The position numbers were made by a program, and so were the translations under genes. A model generated the notes under the pieces. The model did not search any database. It had not been told where the DNA came from and saw nothing but the letters and a program-made list of their open reading frames with translations. A stretch of 64,000 nt of DNA from Albimonas marina (lineage in GTDB: Bacteria > Pseudomonadota > Alphaproteobacteria > Rhodobacterales > Rhodobacteraceae): NCBI RefSeq assembly GCF_029223255.1, contig NZ_JARHUC010000003.1:124001-188000 (forward strand). Direction: 5' to 3'. Within the stretch, counting starts at the first letter, position 1. Each line of letters begins with the position of its first letter. Positions 8,907 to 17,396 of this stretch are shown piece after piece.

Positions 8907-10040
8907 ATGAAGAGTTCAAGGAGAGGAGCGGTCGCTCCCTTCATGGTGATGGACGTGATGGAACGCGCGCGGGAGATGGAGGCCGCCGGGCGCGACATCA
9001 TCCACATGGAGGTCGGCCAGCCCTCGACCCCCGCGCCGCGCCTGGCGCGGGAGGCGGTGGCGCGCGCGGTCGTGCAGGACCCGATGGGCTACACCGTCGG
9101 CCTCGGCCTGCCGGAGCTGCGCGAGGGGATCGCCGACCTCTACAGGCGTCGCCACGGCCTGTCGCTCGATCCCTCCCGCGTGATCGTCACCGCGGGCAGC
9201 TCGGGCGCCTTCATCCTCGCCTTCCTCGCGCTGTTCGAGATCGGCGACCGGGTGGCGATCGGGGATCCGGGATATCCCAGCTATCGCAACATCCTCTCGG
9301 CGCTGGGAATCGAACCGTTGCGAATCGAGACCGGTCCCGAATCGCGCTGGCAGCCCCGGCCCGAAGACCTCGGGACCGCCGACGGCCTGCTGGTGGCGAG
9401 CCCGGCGAACCCGTCGGGCACCATGCTCGACCGCGCCGCGCTTTCGGCTCTGGCCGCGGCCTGCGAGGCGCGCGGCGCGGGCTTCATCTCCGACGAGATC
9501 TATCACGGGCTGAGCTACGGGCAGCCCGCGGTCAGCGCGCTGGAGGTCACCGACCGGGTCATCGTGATCAACTCCTTCTCGAAATACTGGTCGATGACGG
9601 GGTGGCGGATCGGCTGGATGGTGGTCCCGCCCGAGCTGGTCCGCACGGTCGAGCGGCTGGCCCAGAACCTCTTCATCTGCGCCCCCCACGTCAGCCAGGT
9701 CGCGGCGATTGCAGCCCTGCAAGCTGAAGATGAATGCGAAGCGAACAGAAGGGTTTATGAACGGAACAGGGCCCTCCTGATGACCGAGCTGCCGGCCGCG
9801 GGCTTCACCGACTTCGCCCCCGCCGACGGCGCCTTCTACCTCTATGCGGACGTCTCCGCCCTGACCGACGACAGCCTGAGCTTCTGCGAGCGGATGCTCG
9901 CCGAGGCCGGGGTTGCCGCAACGCCCGGCCACGATTTCGACCCGGTGCGGGGCGCGCGCTTCGTCAGGTTCAGCTTCGCGCGCGACGAGGCGCACATCGC
10001 CGAGGGGGCCCGGCGCCTGAAGGCGTGGCTGCGCGGATGA
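8907..10040 (+). CDS. PLP-dependent class I/II aminotransferase
   Basis: A 377-residue fold-type I aminotransferase, cytoplasmic. The ATG at 8907 has AGGAG (8893-8897) 9 nt upstream, so the longer open frame is not needed. Visible features: the substrate and cofactor loop TAGSSGAF, the ASPANPSGT segment, the SDEIYHGL aspartate motif, the Schiff-base lysine in NSFSKYWSMTGWRIGW, and the C-terminal Arg in FVRFSF. It belongs to the aspartate/aromatic/alanine aminotransferase superfamily. The amino donor cannot be assigned. It stands alone, divergent from the M48 gene and separated from the VPLPA-CTERM gene by about 200 nt. Confidence 0.9.
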   Translation: MKSSRRGAVAPFMVMDVMERAREMEAAGRDIIHMEVGQPSTPAPRLAREAVARAVVQDPMGYTVGLGLPELREGIADLYRRRHGLSLDPSRVIVTAGSSGAFILAFLALFEIGDRVAIGDPGYPSYRNILSALGIEPLRIETGPESRWQPRPEDLGTADGLLVASPANPSGTMLDRAALSALAAACEARGAGFISDEIYHGLSYGQPAVSALEVTDRVIVINSFSKYWSMTGWRIGWMVVPPELVRTVERLAQNLFICAPHVSQVAAIAALQAEDECEANRRVYERNRALLMTELPAAGFTDFAPADGAFYLYADVSALTDDSLSFCERMLAEAGVAATPGHDFDPVRGARFVRFSFARDEAHIAEGARRLKAWLRG

Positions 10041-10088
10041 TGGCGCTCATGCGGCGGGCGGCGGGCCCCAATAAGATTGCCGGAATGT

Positions 10089-10185
10089 GAACATCGGTGT
10101 TCCCAACGGAAATGAATCGAGGTATGAATCGTCCAGAGAGAGATATGTGGGGTTCCCTCGGAAGAGGGGGTGCCGGGTTACCGGC
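10089..10185 (+). promoter_or_regulatory. Structured leader with repeats upstream of the VPLPA-CTERM gene
   Basis: In order: an inverted repeat GAACA-N4-TGTTC (10089-10102); a direct repeat ATGAATCG at 10112-10119 and 10124-10131; a hairpin CCCTC-GGAA-GAGGG (10155-10168); and a hairpin GCCGG-GTTA-CCGGC (10172-10185). All lie within 150 nt of the next start codon, in a stretch poorer in GC than its flanks. I infer operators plus an mRNA 5' structure. No known riboswitch is recognised. Confidence 0.45.
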
Positions 10186-10236
10186 AGCCTTCCAGGTCTC
10201 GGTTGGGGAAGACGAGAGCTAGGAGTTTACAATCAA

Positions 10237-10968
10237 ATGCGGACCATCGCGCTTGCCGCCACCGCGGCGCTGATCGCCACCGCCGGCGCGGCCACCGCCG
10301 CGACTCAGTCGCTGGTGTATAATGCCGGCACGACGCCCGCCACGGTCGGCGCCGGGCCCGTTCCGGCTTCGAACAATCTCTATGAGATCCTGTTCCCGAA
10401 GTATTCGCTGCCGTACGCGCTGACCTCGATCGAGATCACCATCTTCGGCGACGTGTCGGCCTCGCTGACCGTGACCAACACCGGCTCCGAGTCGGGCGAC
10501 GTCACCAGCGCCACGCTGGACTCGACCATCAGCGTGCTGGACACCAACAACGACGCCCTGATCGGCATCTTTGGCGGCGGTCTGGACGTGACCTTCTACC
10601 AGGCGGCGGCGCCGTTCGTGCCGGTGGACACCTACGCTGCGGGTCAGACCAAGTCCTACCCGGCCTCTGGCACCATCGACCAGAACGACTCGTTCGACTG
10701 GACCGTGGCCGGCGCCGACTTCGTCGACTACATCGGCCTGAGCTCCGAGTACGCGGTGTGGGATCTGGGCATCGGCGGCGTTCTGAGCCGCGCGTTCTCG
10801 ACCAACACCACCTGGTCCGAGGATCTGAGCGAGATCTACAACATCTCCGCCGAGATCACCTACACCTACGACGTGCCCGACTCGAACGTGCCCGTGCCGG
10901 CGGCCCTGCCGCTGCTCGGCGCCGGTCTGGCTGCCCTGGGCTTCGTGGCTCGCCGCCGCAAGTCCTGA
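10237..10968 (+). CDS. Secreted protein with VPLPA-CTERM-type sorting signal
   Basis: A 243-residue exported protein of unknown function. The start at 10237 is chosen because AGGAG (10221-10225) lies upstream and the product then begins with a clean signal peptide (MRTIALAATAALIATAGAATAA). The mature part is Thr/Ser/Asp/Gly-rich and beta-predicted, with no catalytic motif. The C-terminus reads VPVPAALPLLGAGLAALGF and then RRRKS: a VPxPA motif, a single transmembrane helix and a basic tail. That is the tripartite layout of PEP-CTERM/VPLPA-CTERM proteins, processed by an exosortase (XrtD-type in Rhodobacterales). Such proteins are linked to surface attachment and extracellular matrix. No exosortase is in this window. 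The codon choice (AAC, GAC, TAC, CTG) suggests high expression. A terminator follows at 10993. Confidence 0.8.
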   Translation: MRTIALAATAALIATAGAATAATQSLVYNAGTTPATVGAGPVPASNNLYEILFPKYSLPYALTSIEITIFGDVSASLTVTNTGSESGDVTSATLDSTISVLDTNNDALIGIFGGGLDVTFYQAAAPFVPVDTYAAGQTKSYPASGTIDQNDSFDWTVAGADFVDYIGLSSEYAVWDLGIGGVLSRAFSTNTTWSEDLSEIYNISAEITYTYDVPDSNVPVPAALPLLGAGLAALGFVARRRKS

Positions 10969-10992
10969 TCGCCTCAGCGATCCAAGGTCTAG

Positions 10993-11022
10993 AAACGCCG
11001 CTCCCTCGGGGGCGGCGTTTTC
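10993..11022 (+). terminator. Intrinsic terminator after the VPLPA-CTERM gene
   Basis: AAACGCCGC (10993-11001) pairs with GCGGCGTTT (11012-11020), followed by TCG. It lies 24 nt after the stop codon. Between it and the rne terminator (11023-11390, about 370 nt) I see no supportable gene, only a short palindrome TTTGCGCAAA near 11040. Confidence 0.75.
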
Positions 11023-11390
11023 GATTCGGTGGGGCGGATTTGCGCAAACGCGGCCGCCCTCGCAGGCGAGCAGACTTCCCTCGATCGGCGCGGCTCGCCC
11101 TTGCGAGCGCTCTCGGCAAGCCGGTGGAAGCCTGACGGCGCCCGCGACGCCTCCGCCTCTCGGGGACCGCCGTCGGTCTGGGACCTGGGCCTCCGAAGGA
11201 GCAGCCCGCCCCGAAAGATCCGCGACCAGGCGGCCGTCTCGAAAGGGGACGGCTGATAGGCCGGACGGACGCTGCCGTCGGCGCCCCCTCATGCTTCCCG
11301 GCGGCGAAACCCCAGAAGCTGCGAAGGGGCAGGTCCTCGGCGCGTCCTCATCCAGGCGTGCAGACGAGCCTGCCGCCCGGATGCGAAATG

Positions 11391-11420
11391 GAAAAGGGCA
11401 GGCGCGCCGCGCCTGCCCTT
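11391..11420 (-). terminator. rne terminator
   Basis: AAGGGCAGGC (11394-11403) pairs with GCCTGCCCTT (11411-11420). Read on the minus strand the stem is followed by TTTTCC. It lies about 60 nt after the rne stop. Confidence 0.7.
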
Positions 11421-11442
11421 CGTCCATTTCATAGCCTGGCGA

Positions 11443-11476
11443 GCTCAGGCCTCTCCGCTGGCGGAGAGCCCTGAGC
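11443..11476. other. Hairpin in the rne 3' untranslated region
   Basis: GCTCAGG and CTCTCCGC (11443-11458) pair with GCGGAGAG and CCTGAGC (11461-11476): 15 pairs with one mismatch and a minimal loop. It sits between the rne stop and its terminator and may protect the 3' end. Confidence 0.5.
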
Positions 11477-11482
11477 GCGGCA

Positions 11483-14400
11483 TCAGCGGTTGAACGCCCA
11501 CCAGCCCCGCTTCTTGGGACGGGACGCGGCCTCGCCGTCGTCGGCGCCCACCGGCTCGGGCTCGGCGGCCACGGGCTCCGGCTCGGCCGGCGCTTCGGCG
11601 GCGGCGGGCTCGGGCGCCTCTTCAGGAGCCTCTGCGACCTCCGGCTCGGCGGCCGGCGCCTCTGCAGGGGCTTCCTCGGCCGCTGCCGCGGGCTCGGCGA
11701 CGGGCTCCGGCTCGGACGGCGCCTCGGCGACCGCGGTCTCCTCGGGCTCGGGCTCGGCGACCGGCGCCTCGGGCGCAGGAGCAGGCTCGGCGGCGGCCTC
11801 CGGCTCGGGCGACGCCGTCTCCGCTTCGAACCGATCGGTCGTCTCGGCCTCGGCCTCGTCGGCCTTCTTGGGCTTGCGGCGACGGCGGGTGCGCTTGGGC
11901 TCCGGGATCTCGGCCGGCTCGTCGGGCTCGCGCAGGGCGGCCGGGGCGACGGCGGCGGTCTCGGCGACCTCCTTGTCGGCCTCGGGCGCCTTGTCCGCGC
12001 TCTCGGACCCGGACGTCTCGGCCTCGTTGGACGCGCCCTCGTCGTCCCCGCCGCGCCGCCGGCGGCGGCCGCCGCGACGGCCCCGGCGACGGCGGGAGCC
12101 GTCGTCCTCGCCCTTGTCCTCCTCGCGCGCGGGACGCGGCTCGGGGGCCTTCTCCTCGGCGGCGGCGGCGGCGGCAGGCGCGGGCGCCTCCTCGACCGCG
12201 GTCTCGAGGACCTCGGCCTCTTCGACCTCGTCGGCCTCCTCCAGGTCGGGCGCGTCCATCATCGCCACCGGCAGCGGCGCCTGCATGGGCAGGCGGCTGG
12301 CGGTCTTGATGCGCTCGACATGGAACTCGGGCGAGAACAGCGACGGGTCGCCCTCGATGCGGATCACCACGCCGTGGCGCGCCTCGATCCCCGAGAGGTG
12401 GTCGCGCTTGTCGTTGAGCAGGTAGCTCGTCACGCCCATCGGCGCGCGCACCGACAGCTCCGGCGCGCGGCCGCGGGCGGCCTCGCCCTCGAGCTGGCGC
12501 AGGATCGACAGGGCCAGCGAGCTGTCCGCGCGCACCACGCCGGTGCCGTGGCAGTGGGCGCAGGGGGCGGTGGTCGCCTCCAGCACGCCCGGGCGCAGGC
12601 GCTGGCGCGACATCTCCATCAGGCCGAAGGCGGAGATCCGGCCGACCTGGATGCGCGCGCGGTCGACCTTCAGCTTCTCCTTCATCCGCTTCTCGACGGA
12701 CCGGTTGTTGCGCGGGTCCTCCATGTCGATGAAGTCGATGACGATCAGGCCGGCGAGGTCGCGCAGGCGCAGCTGGCGGGCGATCTCGTCCGCCGCCTCC
12801 AGGTTCGTCTTCAGGGCGGTGTCCTCGATGGACCCTTCCTTGGTCGACTTGCCGGAGTTGATGTCGATGGCCACCAGCGCCTCGGTCACGCCGATGACGA
12901 TGTAGCCGCCCGACTTCAGGTGCACCGTGGGGTGGAACATGGAGGCGAGCTCCTGCTCGACCCCGTGCTTGGCGAACAGCGGCTGCGGATCCGAGTGCCG
13001 GACCACGTTGCGCGCGTGGCCGGGCATCAGCATGGACATGTAGTCCTTGGCCTCGCGATACCCTTCGTCGCCGTCCACGCAGATCTGGTCGATGCCCTGC
13101 GCATACAGGTCCCGGATGGCGCGCTTGATGAGGCTGCCTTCCTCGTAGATCAGCGTCGGGGCCACGGACTTCAGCGTGGTCTCGCGGATCTGCTCCCACT
13201 GGCGCAGCAGGTACTCGTAGTCGCGCTCGATCTCCTGCGCGGTGCGCTTTGCGCCCGCGGTGCGGATGATCAGGCCCATGCCCTTGGGCACCTCGATGTC
13301 CGAGGCGATGTCCTTGAGCTTCTTGCGGTCGGCCGCGTTGGTGATCTTGCGGGAGATGCCGCCGCCGCGGGCGGTGTTGGGCATCAGCACGCAGTAACGG
13401 CCGGCGAGGCTGAGATAGGTGGTCAGCGCGGCGCCCTTGTTGCCGCGCTCCTCCTTCACGACCTGGACCAGGAGGATCTGGCGGACCTTGATCACCTCCT
13501 GGATCTTGTAGCGGCGCTGGAAGATGCGGCGGGCCGAGATCTCCTCGACGCCGTCGTCGGAGGAGTCGTCGGAGTCGCGGTCGCGCTCACGGTCCTCGGA
13601 GCGGTTGCGCGAGCGCCCGCGGGAGCGCTTCTCGGGCGCCGGCTGGTCGTCCTCGTCCGCGCTCTCCTCCTCGGAGGGGGCGTCGGTCCTGGCCTCGGCG
13701 GGGGCGTCCTCGGTCCCCTCGTCGCGGGACTTGCCGCGGCGCGAGCGGCGCGAACGGCCGCCGCGGCGCGAGCGCCGGCGCCGCTTGTCGCCGGCGGCGT
13801 CGTCGGAGCCGGAGTCGTCGGAACCGGAGGCCTCCTGGCTCTCGCCCTCGGCCTCCGCGTCGTCTTCGGACTGGGTCTCGTCCTGGGCGTCGCCCTTGGC
13901 TTCGGCGTCGCCCTCGGGCTGCGCGTCGGTCTTCGCGGCGTCCTCGTCGGAGGAGGCGAAGGCCTTGGCGACGATCGAGGCCGCGACGGCCGAAGCCGCC
14001 TCGGCGGCCGCGGTGGTTTCGGACGTGGCCTCCTGCGCTTCGGTCTCGCCCTCGGCGGTCTCGGACGCCTGGGCCTCGGCCGCGGGCGTCTCGTCCGCCG
14101 CGGCGGGCTCGGCGGGCGCGTCCTGGGCCGCGGTTTCGTCCGCGGCGGGGGCGGCCTCGGCGTCGGCGTCCGTCGCGGGGGTCTCTTCGGCCGGGGTCTC
14201 GTCCGCAGCGGCTTCCGCGGCCGCGGCCTCCTCGACGGCGGCCTCCTCGGCCGGAACGTCCGGCGCGGCCTCGGCCGTCTCGGCCGGAGCTTCCTCCGCC
14301 GGGGTCGCCTGGGCGAGCTGCTCGGCGGTCACGCTTTCCTCGGCCGCGGGGGCCTCGTCGGTCGTCTCGGGAGCGGCTTCGGCCGTCGGCTCCTCGGCCG

Positions 14401-15391
14401 GCGTCTCCGTCGGCGCGGGGGAGGCGGCGTCGGCGGCGGTCTCGGGGGCGGTCTCGTCCTCGGGGCGGCGGGCGGCGGGGACGTAGTCCTCCTCCACGCG
14501 CTCGTCGTCCTCGTCGCCGGCGCCGGCGGCCTCGGCCATCACGCGGGGCGAGCCGTCGTCGTCGTCGTCGGAGCCGTCCTTCGAGCGCTCGTCTTCGGAC
14601 TTCGGCGCATCGGCCTCGTCCGACGACGCGTCGGCGGGCGCATCCTGGGCCTGCGCGACCGTCTCGGTGGTCTCGCTCTCGATCACCGGCGCGGCGTCGG
14701 AGGCCGTCTCGGCGACCTTGGGCTCTTCGGCCGTCTCGGTCTCGGCGGGCGCGTCGGGCTCGGAGGGGACGTCGTCGCGGTCGTCGGTGCGGCCGTCGTC
14801 CTCGTCGTCGGCGCCGGCGACGGTCTCGGGGCGCTCGGCCTCGTAATCGTCGTCCTCGTCGTCCGAGTCCTCGACCAGGCCGGACTCGTCCTCGCCGCGG
14901 TCGACGGAGTCGCGCTCGTCGTCCTCGTCGCGATCGTCCTCGTCGTCGCGGTCGTCCTCGTCGCGATCGTCCTCGTCGTCGCGGTCGTCCTCGTCCTCGT
15001 CGTCATCCTCGTCGTCATCCTCGTCGCGCGCCTTGGCGCGCGCTTCGGCGGCGGCCCGGCGGGCGGCGCGACGCTCTTCGTCGGCGGCGGCGCGGCGACG
15101 CGTCTCCTCCTCCTCCTCGGCGATCAGCGCTTCGCGATCGGCCTTGGGGATTTGGTAGTAGTCGGGATGAATCTCCGAGAAGGCGAGGAAACCGTGTCGG
15201 TTCCCGCCGTACTCCACGAAGGCCGCCTGAAGGGACGGCTCCACGCGGGTCACTTTCGCGAGGTAGATGTTTCCGGCGATCTGCTTCTTCGAGATCGTCT
15301 CGAAGTCGAAGTCTTCTACCTTGTTGCCGTCTGCGACGACGACCCGGGTCTCCTCCGGGTGCGTCGCGTCAATGAGCATTTTCTTCGCCAT
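11483..15391 (-). CDS. rne: Ribonuclease E with very large acidic insert in the S1 domain
   Basis: A 1302-residue endoribonuclease and degradosome scaffold that cuts single-stranded AU-rich RNA and processes rRNA and tRNA precursors. It begins MAKKMLIDATHPEETRVVV with GGGAGA upstream. The S1 fold starts at about residue 36 (GNIYLAKVTRVEPSLQAAFVE) and is interrupted from about 95 to 620 by Asp/Glu/Ala-rich sequence. It resumes at RRIFQRRYKIQEVIKV. The catalytic DNase I-like domain holds AIDINSGKST (about 842) and VIDFIDM (about 886), the metal-binding Asp residues. CAHCHGTG (about 943) is the zinc-link. The C-terminus (about 1050-1302) is a low-complexity scaffold region rich in Ala/Glu/Pro and Arg patches, ending KKRGWWAFNR. 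S1 inserts are known in alphaproteobacterial RNase E, but this one is long. Confidence 0.95.
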   Translation of the reverse strand: MAKKMLIDATHPEETRVVVADGNKVEDFDFETISKKQIAGNIYLAKVTRVEPSLQAAFVEYGGNRHGFLAFSEIHPDYYQIPKADREALIAEEEEETRRRAAADEERRAARRAAAEARAKARDEDDDEDDDEDEDDRDDEDDRDEDDRDDEDDRDEDDERDSVDRGEDESGLVEDSDDEDDDYEAERPETVAGADDEDDGRTDDRDDVPSEPDAPAETETAEEPKVAETASDAAPVIESETTETVAQAQDAPADASSDEADAPKSEDERSKDGSDDDDDGSPRVMAEAAGAGDEDDERVEEDYVPAARRPEDETAPETAADAASPAPTETPAEEPTAEAAPETTDEAPAAEESVTAEQLAQATPAEEAPAETAEAAPDVPAEEAAVEEAAAAEAAADETPAEETPATDADAEAAPAADETAAQDAPAEPAAADETPAAEAQASETAEGETEAQEATSETTAAAEAASAVAASIVAKAFASSDEDAAKTDAQPEGDAEAKGDAQDETQSEDDAEAEGESQEASGSDDSGSDDAAGDKRRRRSRRGGRSRRSRRGKSRDEGTEDAPAEARTDAPSEEESADEDDQPAPEKRSRGRSRNRSEDRERDRDSDDSSDDGVEEISARRIFQRRYKIQEVIKVRQILLVQVVKEERGNKGAALTTYLSLAGRYCVLMPNTARGGGISRKITNAADRKKLKDIASDIEVPKGMGLIIRTAGAKRTAQEIERDYEYLLRQWEQIRETTLKSVAPTLIYEEGSLIKRAIRDLYAQGIDQICVDGDEGYREAKDYMSMLMPGHARNVVRHSDPQPLFAKHGVEQELASMFHPTVHLKSGGYIVIGVTEALVAIDINSGKSTKEGSIEDTALKTNLEAADEIARQLRLRDLAGLIVIDFIDMEDPRNNRSVEKRMKEKLKVDRARIQVGRISAFGLMEMSRQRLRPGVLEATTAPCAHCHGTGVVRADSSLALSILRQLEGEAARGRAPELSVRAPMGVTSYLLNDKRDHLSGIEARHGVVIRIEGDPSLFSPEFHVERIKTASRLPMQAPLPVAMMDAPDLEEADEVEEAEVLETAVEEAPAPAAAAAAEEKAPEPRPAREEDKGEDDGSRRRRGRRGGRRRRRGGDDEGASNEAETSGSESADKAPEADKEVAETAAVAPAALREPDEPAEIPEPKRTRRRRKPKKADEAEAETTDRFEAETASPEPEAAAEPAPAPEAPVAEPEPEETAVAEAPSEPEPVAEPAAAAEEAPAEAPAAEPEVAEAPEEAPEPAAAEAPAEPEPVAAEPEPVGADDGEAASRPKKRGWWAFNR
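14921..14995 (-). repeat. 33-bp tandem repeat inside rne
   Basis: Two exact 33-bp copies (14921-14953 and 14954-14986) plus a partial third encode an 11-residue Asp/Arg/Glu unit (RDDEDDRDEDD) within the acidic S1 insert, about residues 136-157. The unit preserves frame, so copy-number change would alter insert length without breaking the protein. Confidence 0.85.
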
Positions 15392-15832
15392 GGTCTCCCA
15401 CGCCGGCGCGAGCCCTCCTCCGCCCGGCCTTGCGGGGGCGGACGCAGCAGGGGCGCTCCGGTCTCGATACGGGCGAGCCCGGGCCCGCCGGCGACGTCCG
15501 CGCGCGGAAGGGCCGGCGCCGGGGCGCGTCCTCCGTCTTCGCGGGTCCGGGGGGAAAGGGGCATCGCGGTCTGGTCTCCAAGATCACGCCGCCGGATCTT
15601 CGGTTCGGCGTGGTCGCGTCGGGGGGCCGTCGTCCTCTGGGGAGTCGGGCCCGAACTTCGGGGACGCGCCGTCGCCGGGCTCTCGCAGGGGGCGGTCGTG
15701 GCCGCGTCCTCCTGGACATCCGGGAATGCGCCGGGGCGTCGTCCGAAAAACCTGTTCGTTCATCGGGCGGCGGGACACGGGGGCGCATCGCACGAAGGCG
15801 GCGCGCGGATCCGGGTCTTCCGCAGCCTGCTC

Positions 15833-15862
15833 AATATAGCCGGGGGCGGGTCGTCTTGACAA
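15833..15862 (-). promoter_or_regulatory. Candidate rne promoter with about 435-nt leader
   Basis: On the minus strand, TTGTCA (15862-15857) and TATATT (15838-15833) are 18 bp apart, both near-consensus in a GC-rich background. Transcription would start near 15826, leaving roughly 435 nt of leader before the rne ATG at 15391. A long structured leader is the known site of RNase E autoregulation in other bacteria. The region 15392-15832 shows no supportable gene. Confidence 0.55.
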
Positions 15863-15887
15863 TCGCAAAGCCCCGAGGCCGCATAAG
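15856..15887 (+). promoter_or_regulatory. Candidate amiC promoter overlapping the rne -35
   Basis: A perfect TTGACA at 15856-15861 reads toward amiC and overlaps the minus-strand -35 of rne by five bases. The best -10 (CATAAG, 15882-15887) is 20 bp away, longer than ideal, so the downstream element is uncertain. Confidence 0.35.
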
Positions 15888-15954
15888 GCGGGCGCGCCGC
15901 CGGCGCGGCCTGCGCCGCGCGCCGTCAACCCGCCGTCGGGAACCCGCCAAGACC

Positions 15955-17244
15955 ATGGTCCGAAACCCGTTTTCCGCGCCGTCCCGGCCGGGGCGCCGCG
16001 GCGTCATTCGACGCCCGCGGGCCGCGATGTGCGCAAGCGCCGCGGCGCTCGCCGCCGCTTTCGCGATCACTCCCGCGCCGGCGCCCGCGACGGAGGCGCC
16101 CCCGGCGCGCCCCTCCCTCGCCCCCGCCGGGCCGCGCATCCTGGGCCTGCGCCATGCCGAGGGCCGCACCCGCGTGGCCCTGCGCCTGCCGCAGGCGGCG
16201 GGCCTGCGCGTCTTCGGCCTGCAGGATCCGCCCCGCCTGGTGGTCGAGTTCGACGGCGCCGCCTGGGAGGGGACGCCCCCGCCGCCGCCGCCCGACGGGC
16301 TGGTCGCCGGCGTGCGCGCCGGGCTCGTGGCCGACGGGCGGGCGCGGCTGGTGCTCGACCTCGCGCGGCCCGCCCGCCTGGCCGAGGCGGTGCAGATGCC
16401 CGACCCCGAAGACCCGGCCGGCCAGGCGACGGTGCTGCGGCTGGAGCTCGCCTACGAGAGCCCCGGCGACTTCGAGGCGCGCGCCGGCTGGCCGGAGGGG
16501 CAGGGGCCGCTCGCCCCCGCGCCGCCGCCCGCCGATCCGCGGCCGCTGGTGATGCTCGATCCCGGCCACGGCGGCATGGACCCGGGCGCGATCCGCGGCG
16601 AGGCGGTGGAAAAGGTGCTGGTGATGCGCTTCGCCCGAGACCTCGCCGCCGCCCTCGAGGCGACCGGCCGCTGGCGGGTGGCGCTGACCCGCGAGGACGA
16701 CCGCTACCTCGGCCTCGCCGAGCGGGTGGCGCGCGCCGAGGCGGCGGGCGCGGCGGTCCTGCTGTCGCTGCACGCCAACACCGTGGCGCGGGGCGACGCG
16801 GTCGGCGCCTCGATCTTCACCCTCGCCGCGGGGCAGGTCGACGCCGAGACCGAGGCGCTGGCCGATTCGGAGAACCGCGCCGACGTGGCGCCGGGCGACG
16901 ACCGGGCGGTTGAGCCCGACGCCGCCCTGCGCGCGGTTCACGAGATCGGGATGCGCCGTGCGCTGCTGGCCTCGCGTCGGCTGGGCGACGCGCTGGCGGC
17001 GGAGCTGTCGCAGACCACCCCCATGCTTCGCGGGCGCGCGCACACGCACGCGGGCTTCCGGGTCCTGAAGTCCTCCCGCGTGGCCGCGGCGCTGGTCGAG
17101 CTGGGGTTCCTGTCGAACGCGCAGGACCTCGCCCGCCTCCAGGATCCGGCCTGGCGGGCGCGCGCGGCGGGCGCCGTCGCGAAAGGCGTCGAGATCTGGG
17201 CGGAGGACGGCGCCGCCCAACCTTTTGCCTCGCTCGCCCGCTGA
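15955..17244 (+). CDS. amiC: Periplasmic N-acetylmuramoyl-L-alanine amidase with AMIN domain
   Basis: A 429-residue cell-wall amidase that cuts the amide bond between MurNAc and the stem peptide, needed for daughter-cell separation. I take the ATG at 15955; the open frame extends 525 nt further upstream, but that part is Arg/Gly-rich and lies over the rne leader. The N-terminus has a basic region and hydrophobic signal (MCASAAALAAAFAITPAPAPA). A beta-rich AMIN domain (about 62-160) localises it to the septum. Amidase_3 (about 198-420) shows zinc ligands in DPGHGGMDPG (His near 204), GEAVEK (Glu) and SLHANT (His near 272), and the catalytic Glu in VELGFLSN (near 382). The pairing with mrcA downstream (about 150 nt) is conserved in related genomes. 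Confidence 0.9.
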   Translation: MVRNPFSAPSRPGRRGVIRRPRAAMCASAAALAAAFAITPAPAPATEAPPARPSLAPAGPRILGLRHAEGRTRVALRLPQAAGLRVFGLQDPPRLVVEFDGAAWEGTPPPPPPDGLVAGVRAGLVADGRARLVLDLARPARLAEAVQMPDPEDPAGQATVLRLELAYESPGDFEARAGWPEGQGPLAPAPPPADPRPLVMLDPGHGGMDPGAIRGEAVEKVLVMRFARDLAAALEATGRWRVALTREDDRYLGLAERVARAEAAGAAVLLSLHANTVARGDAVGASIFTLAAGQVDAETEALADSENRADVAPGDDRAVEPDAALRAVHEIGMRRALLASRRLGDALAAELSQTTPMLRGRAHTHAGFRVLKSSRVAAALVELGFLSNAQDLARLQDPAWRARAAGAVAKGVEIWAEDGAAQPFASLAR

Positions 17245-17396
17245 GCGCCCGCGGTTCGCCCCATTTGGGACGAACGCGTCATCGGATCGCCCGCTGCGCC
17301 CGCACGACGCCCTGTCGCCGCCCTCGCTCCGTCACTATGTTCCGCGAGTCCTTGATCATCGACTCGATTGGGGACGGAGCAGGGAACGGGACCGGC

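Noticed and set aside
10041-10236. Sigma-54 promoter for the VPLPA-CTERM gene
   Set aside because: No TGGC-N8-TTGC type element at the right spacing could be found, although some PEP-CTERM genes elsewhere use one.
12320-15859. 1179-residue open frame on the plus strand opposite rne
   Set aside because: It is antisense to a clear RNase E gene. Its Gly/Leu/Arg/Val-rich sequence follows from the GAC/GAG/GCC-rich codons of the acidic insert read backwards, and there is no ribosome site or domain.
15430-15954. Extended N-terminus of AmiC
   Set aside because: It would overlap the rne leader and encodes Arg/Gly-rich sequence without a signal peptide at its start. The ATG at 15955 gives a proper exported protein.
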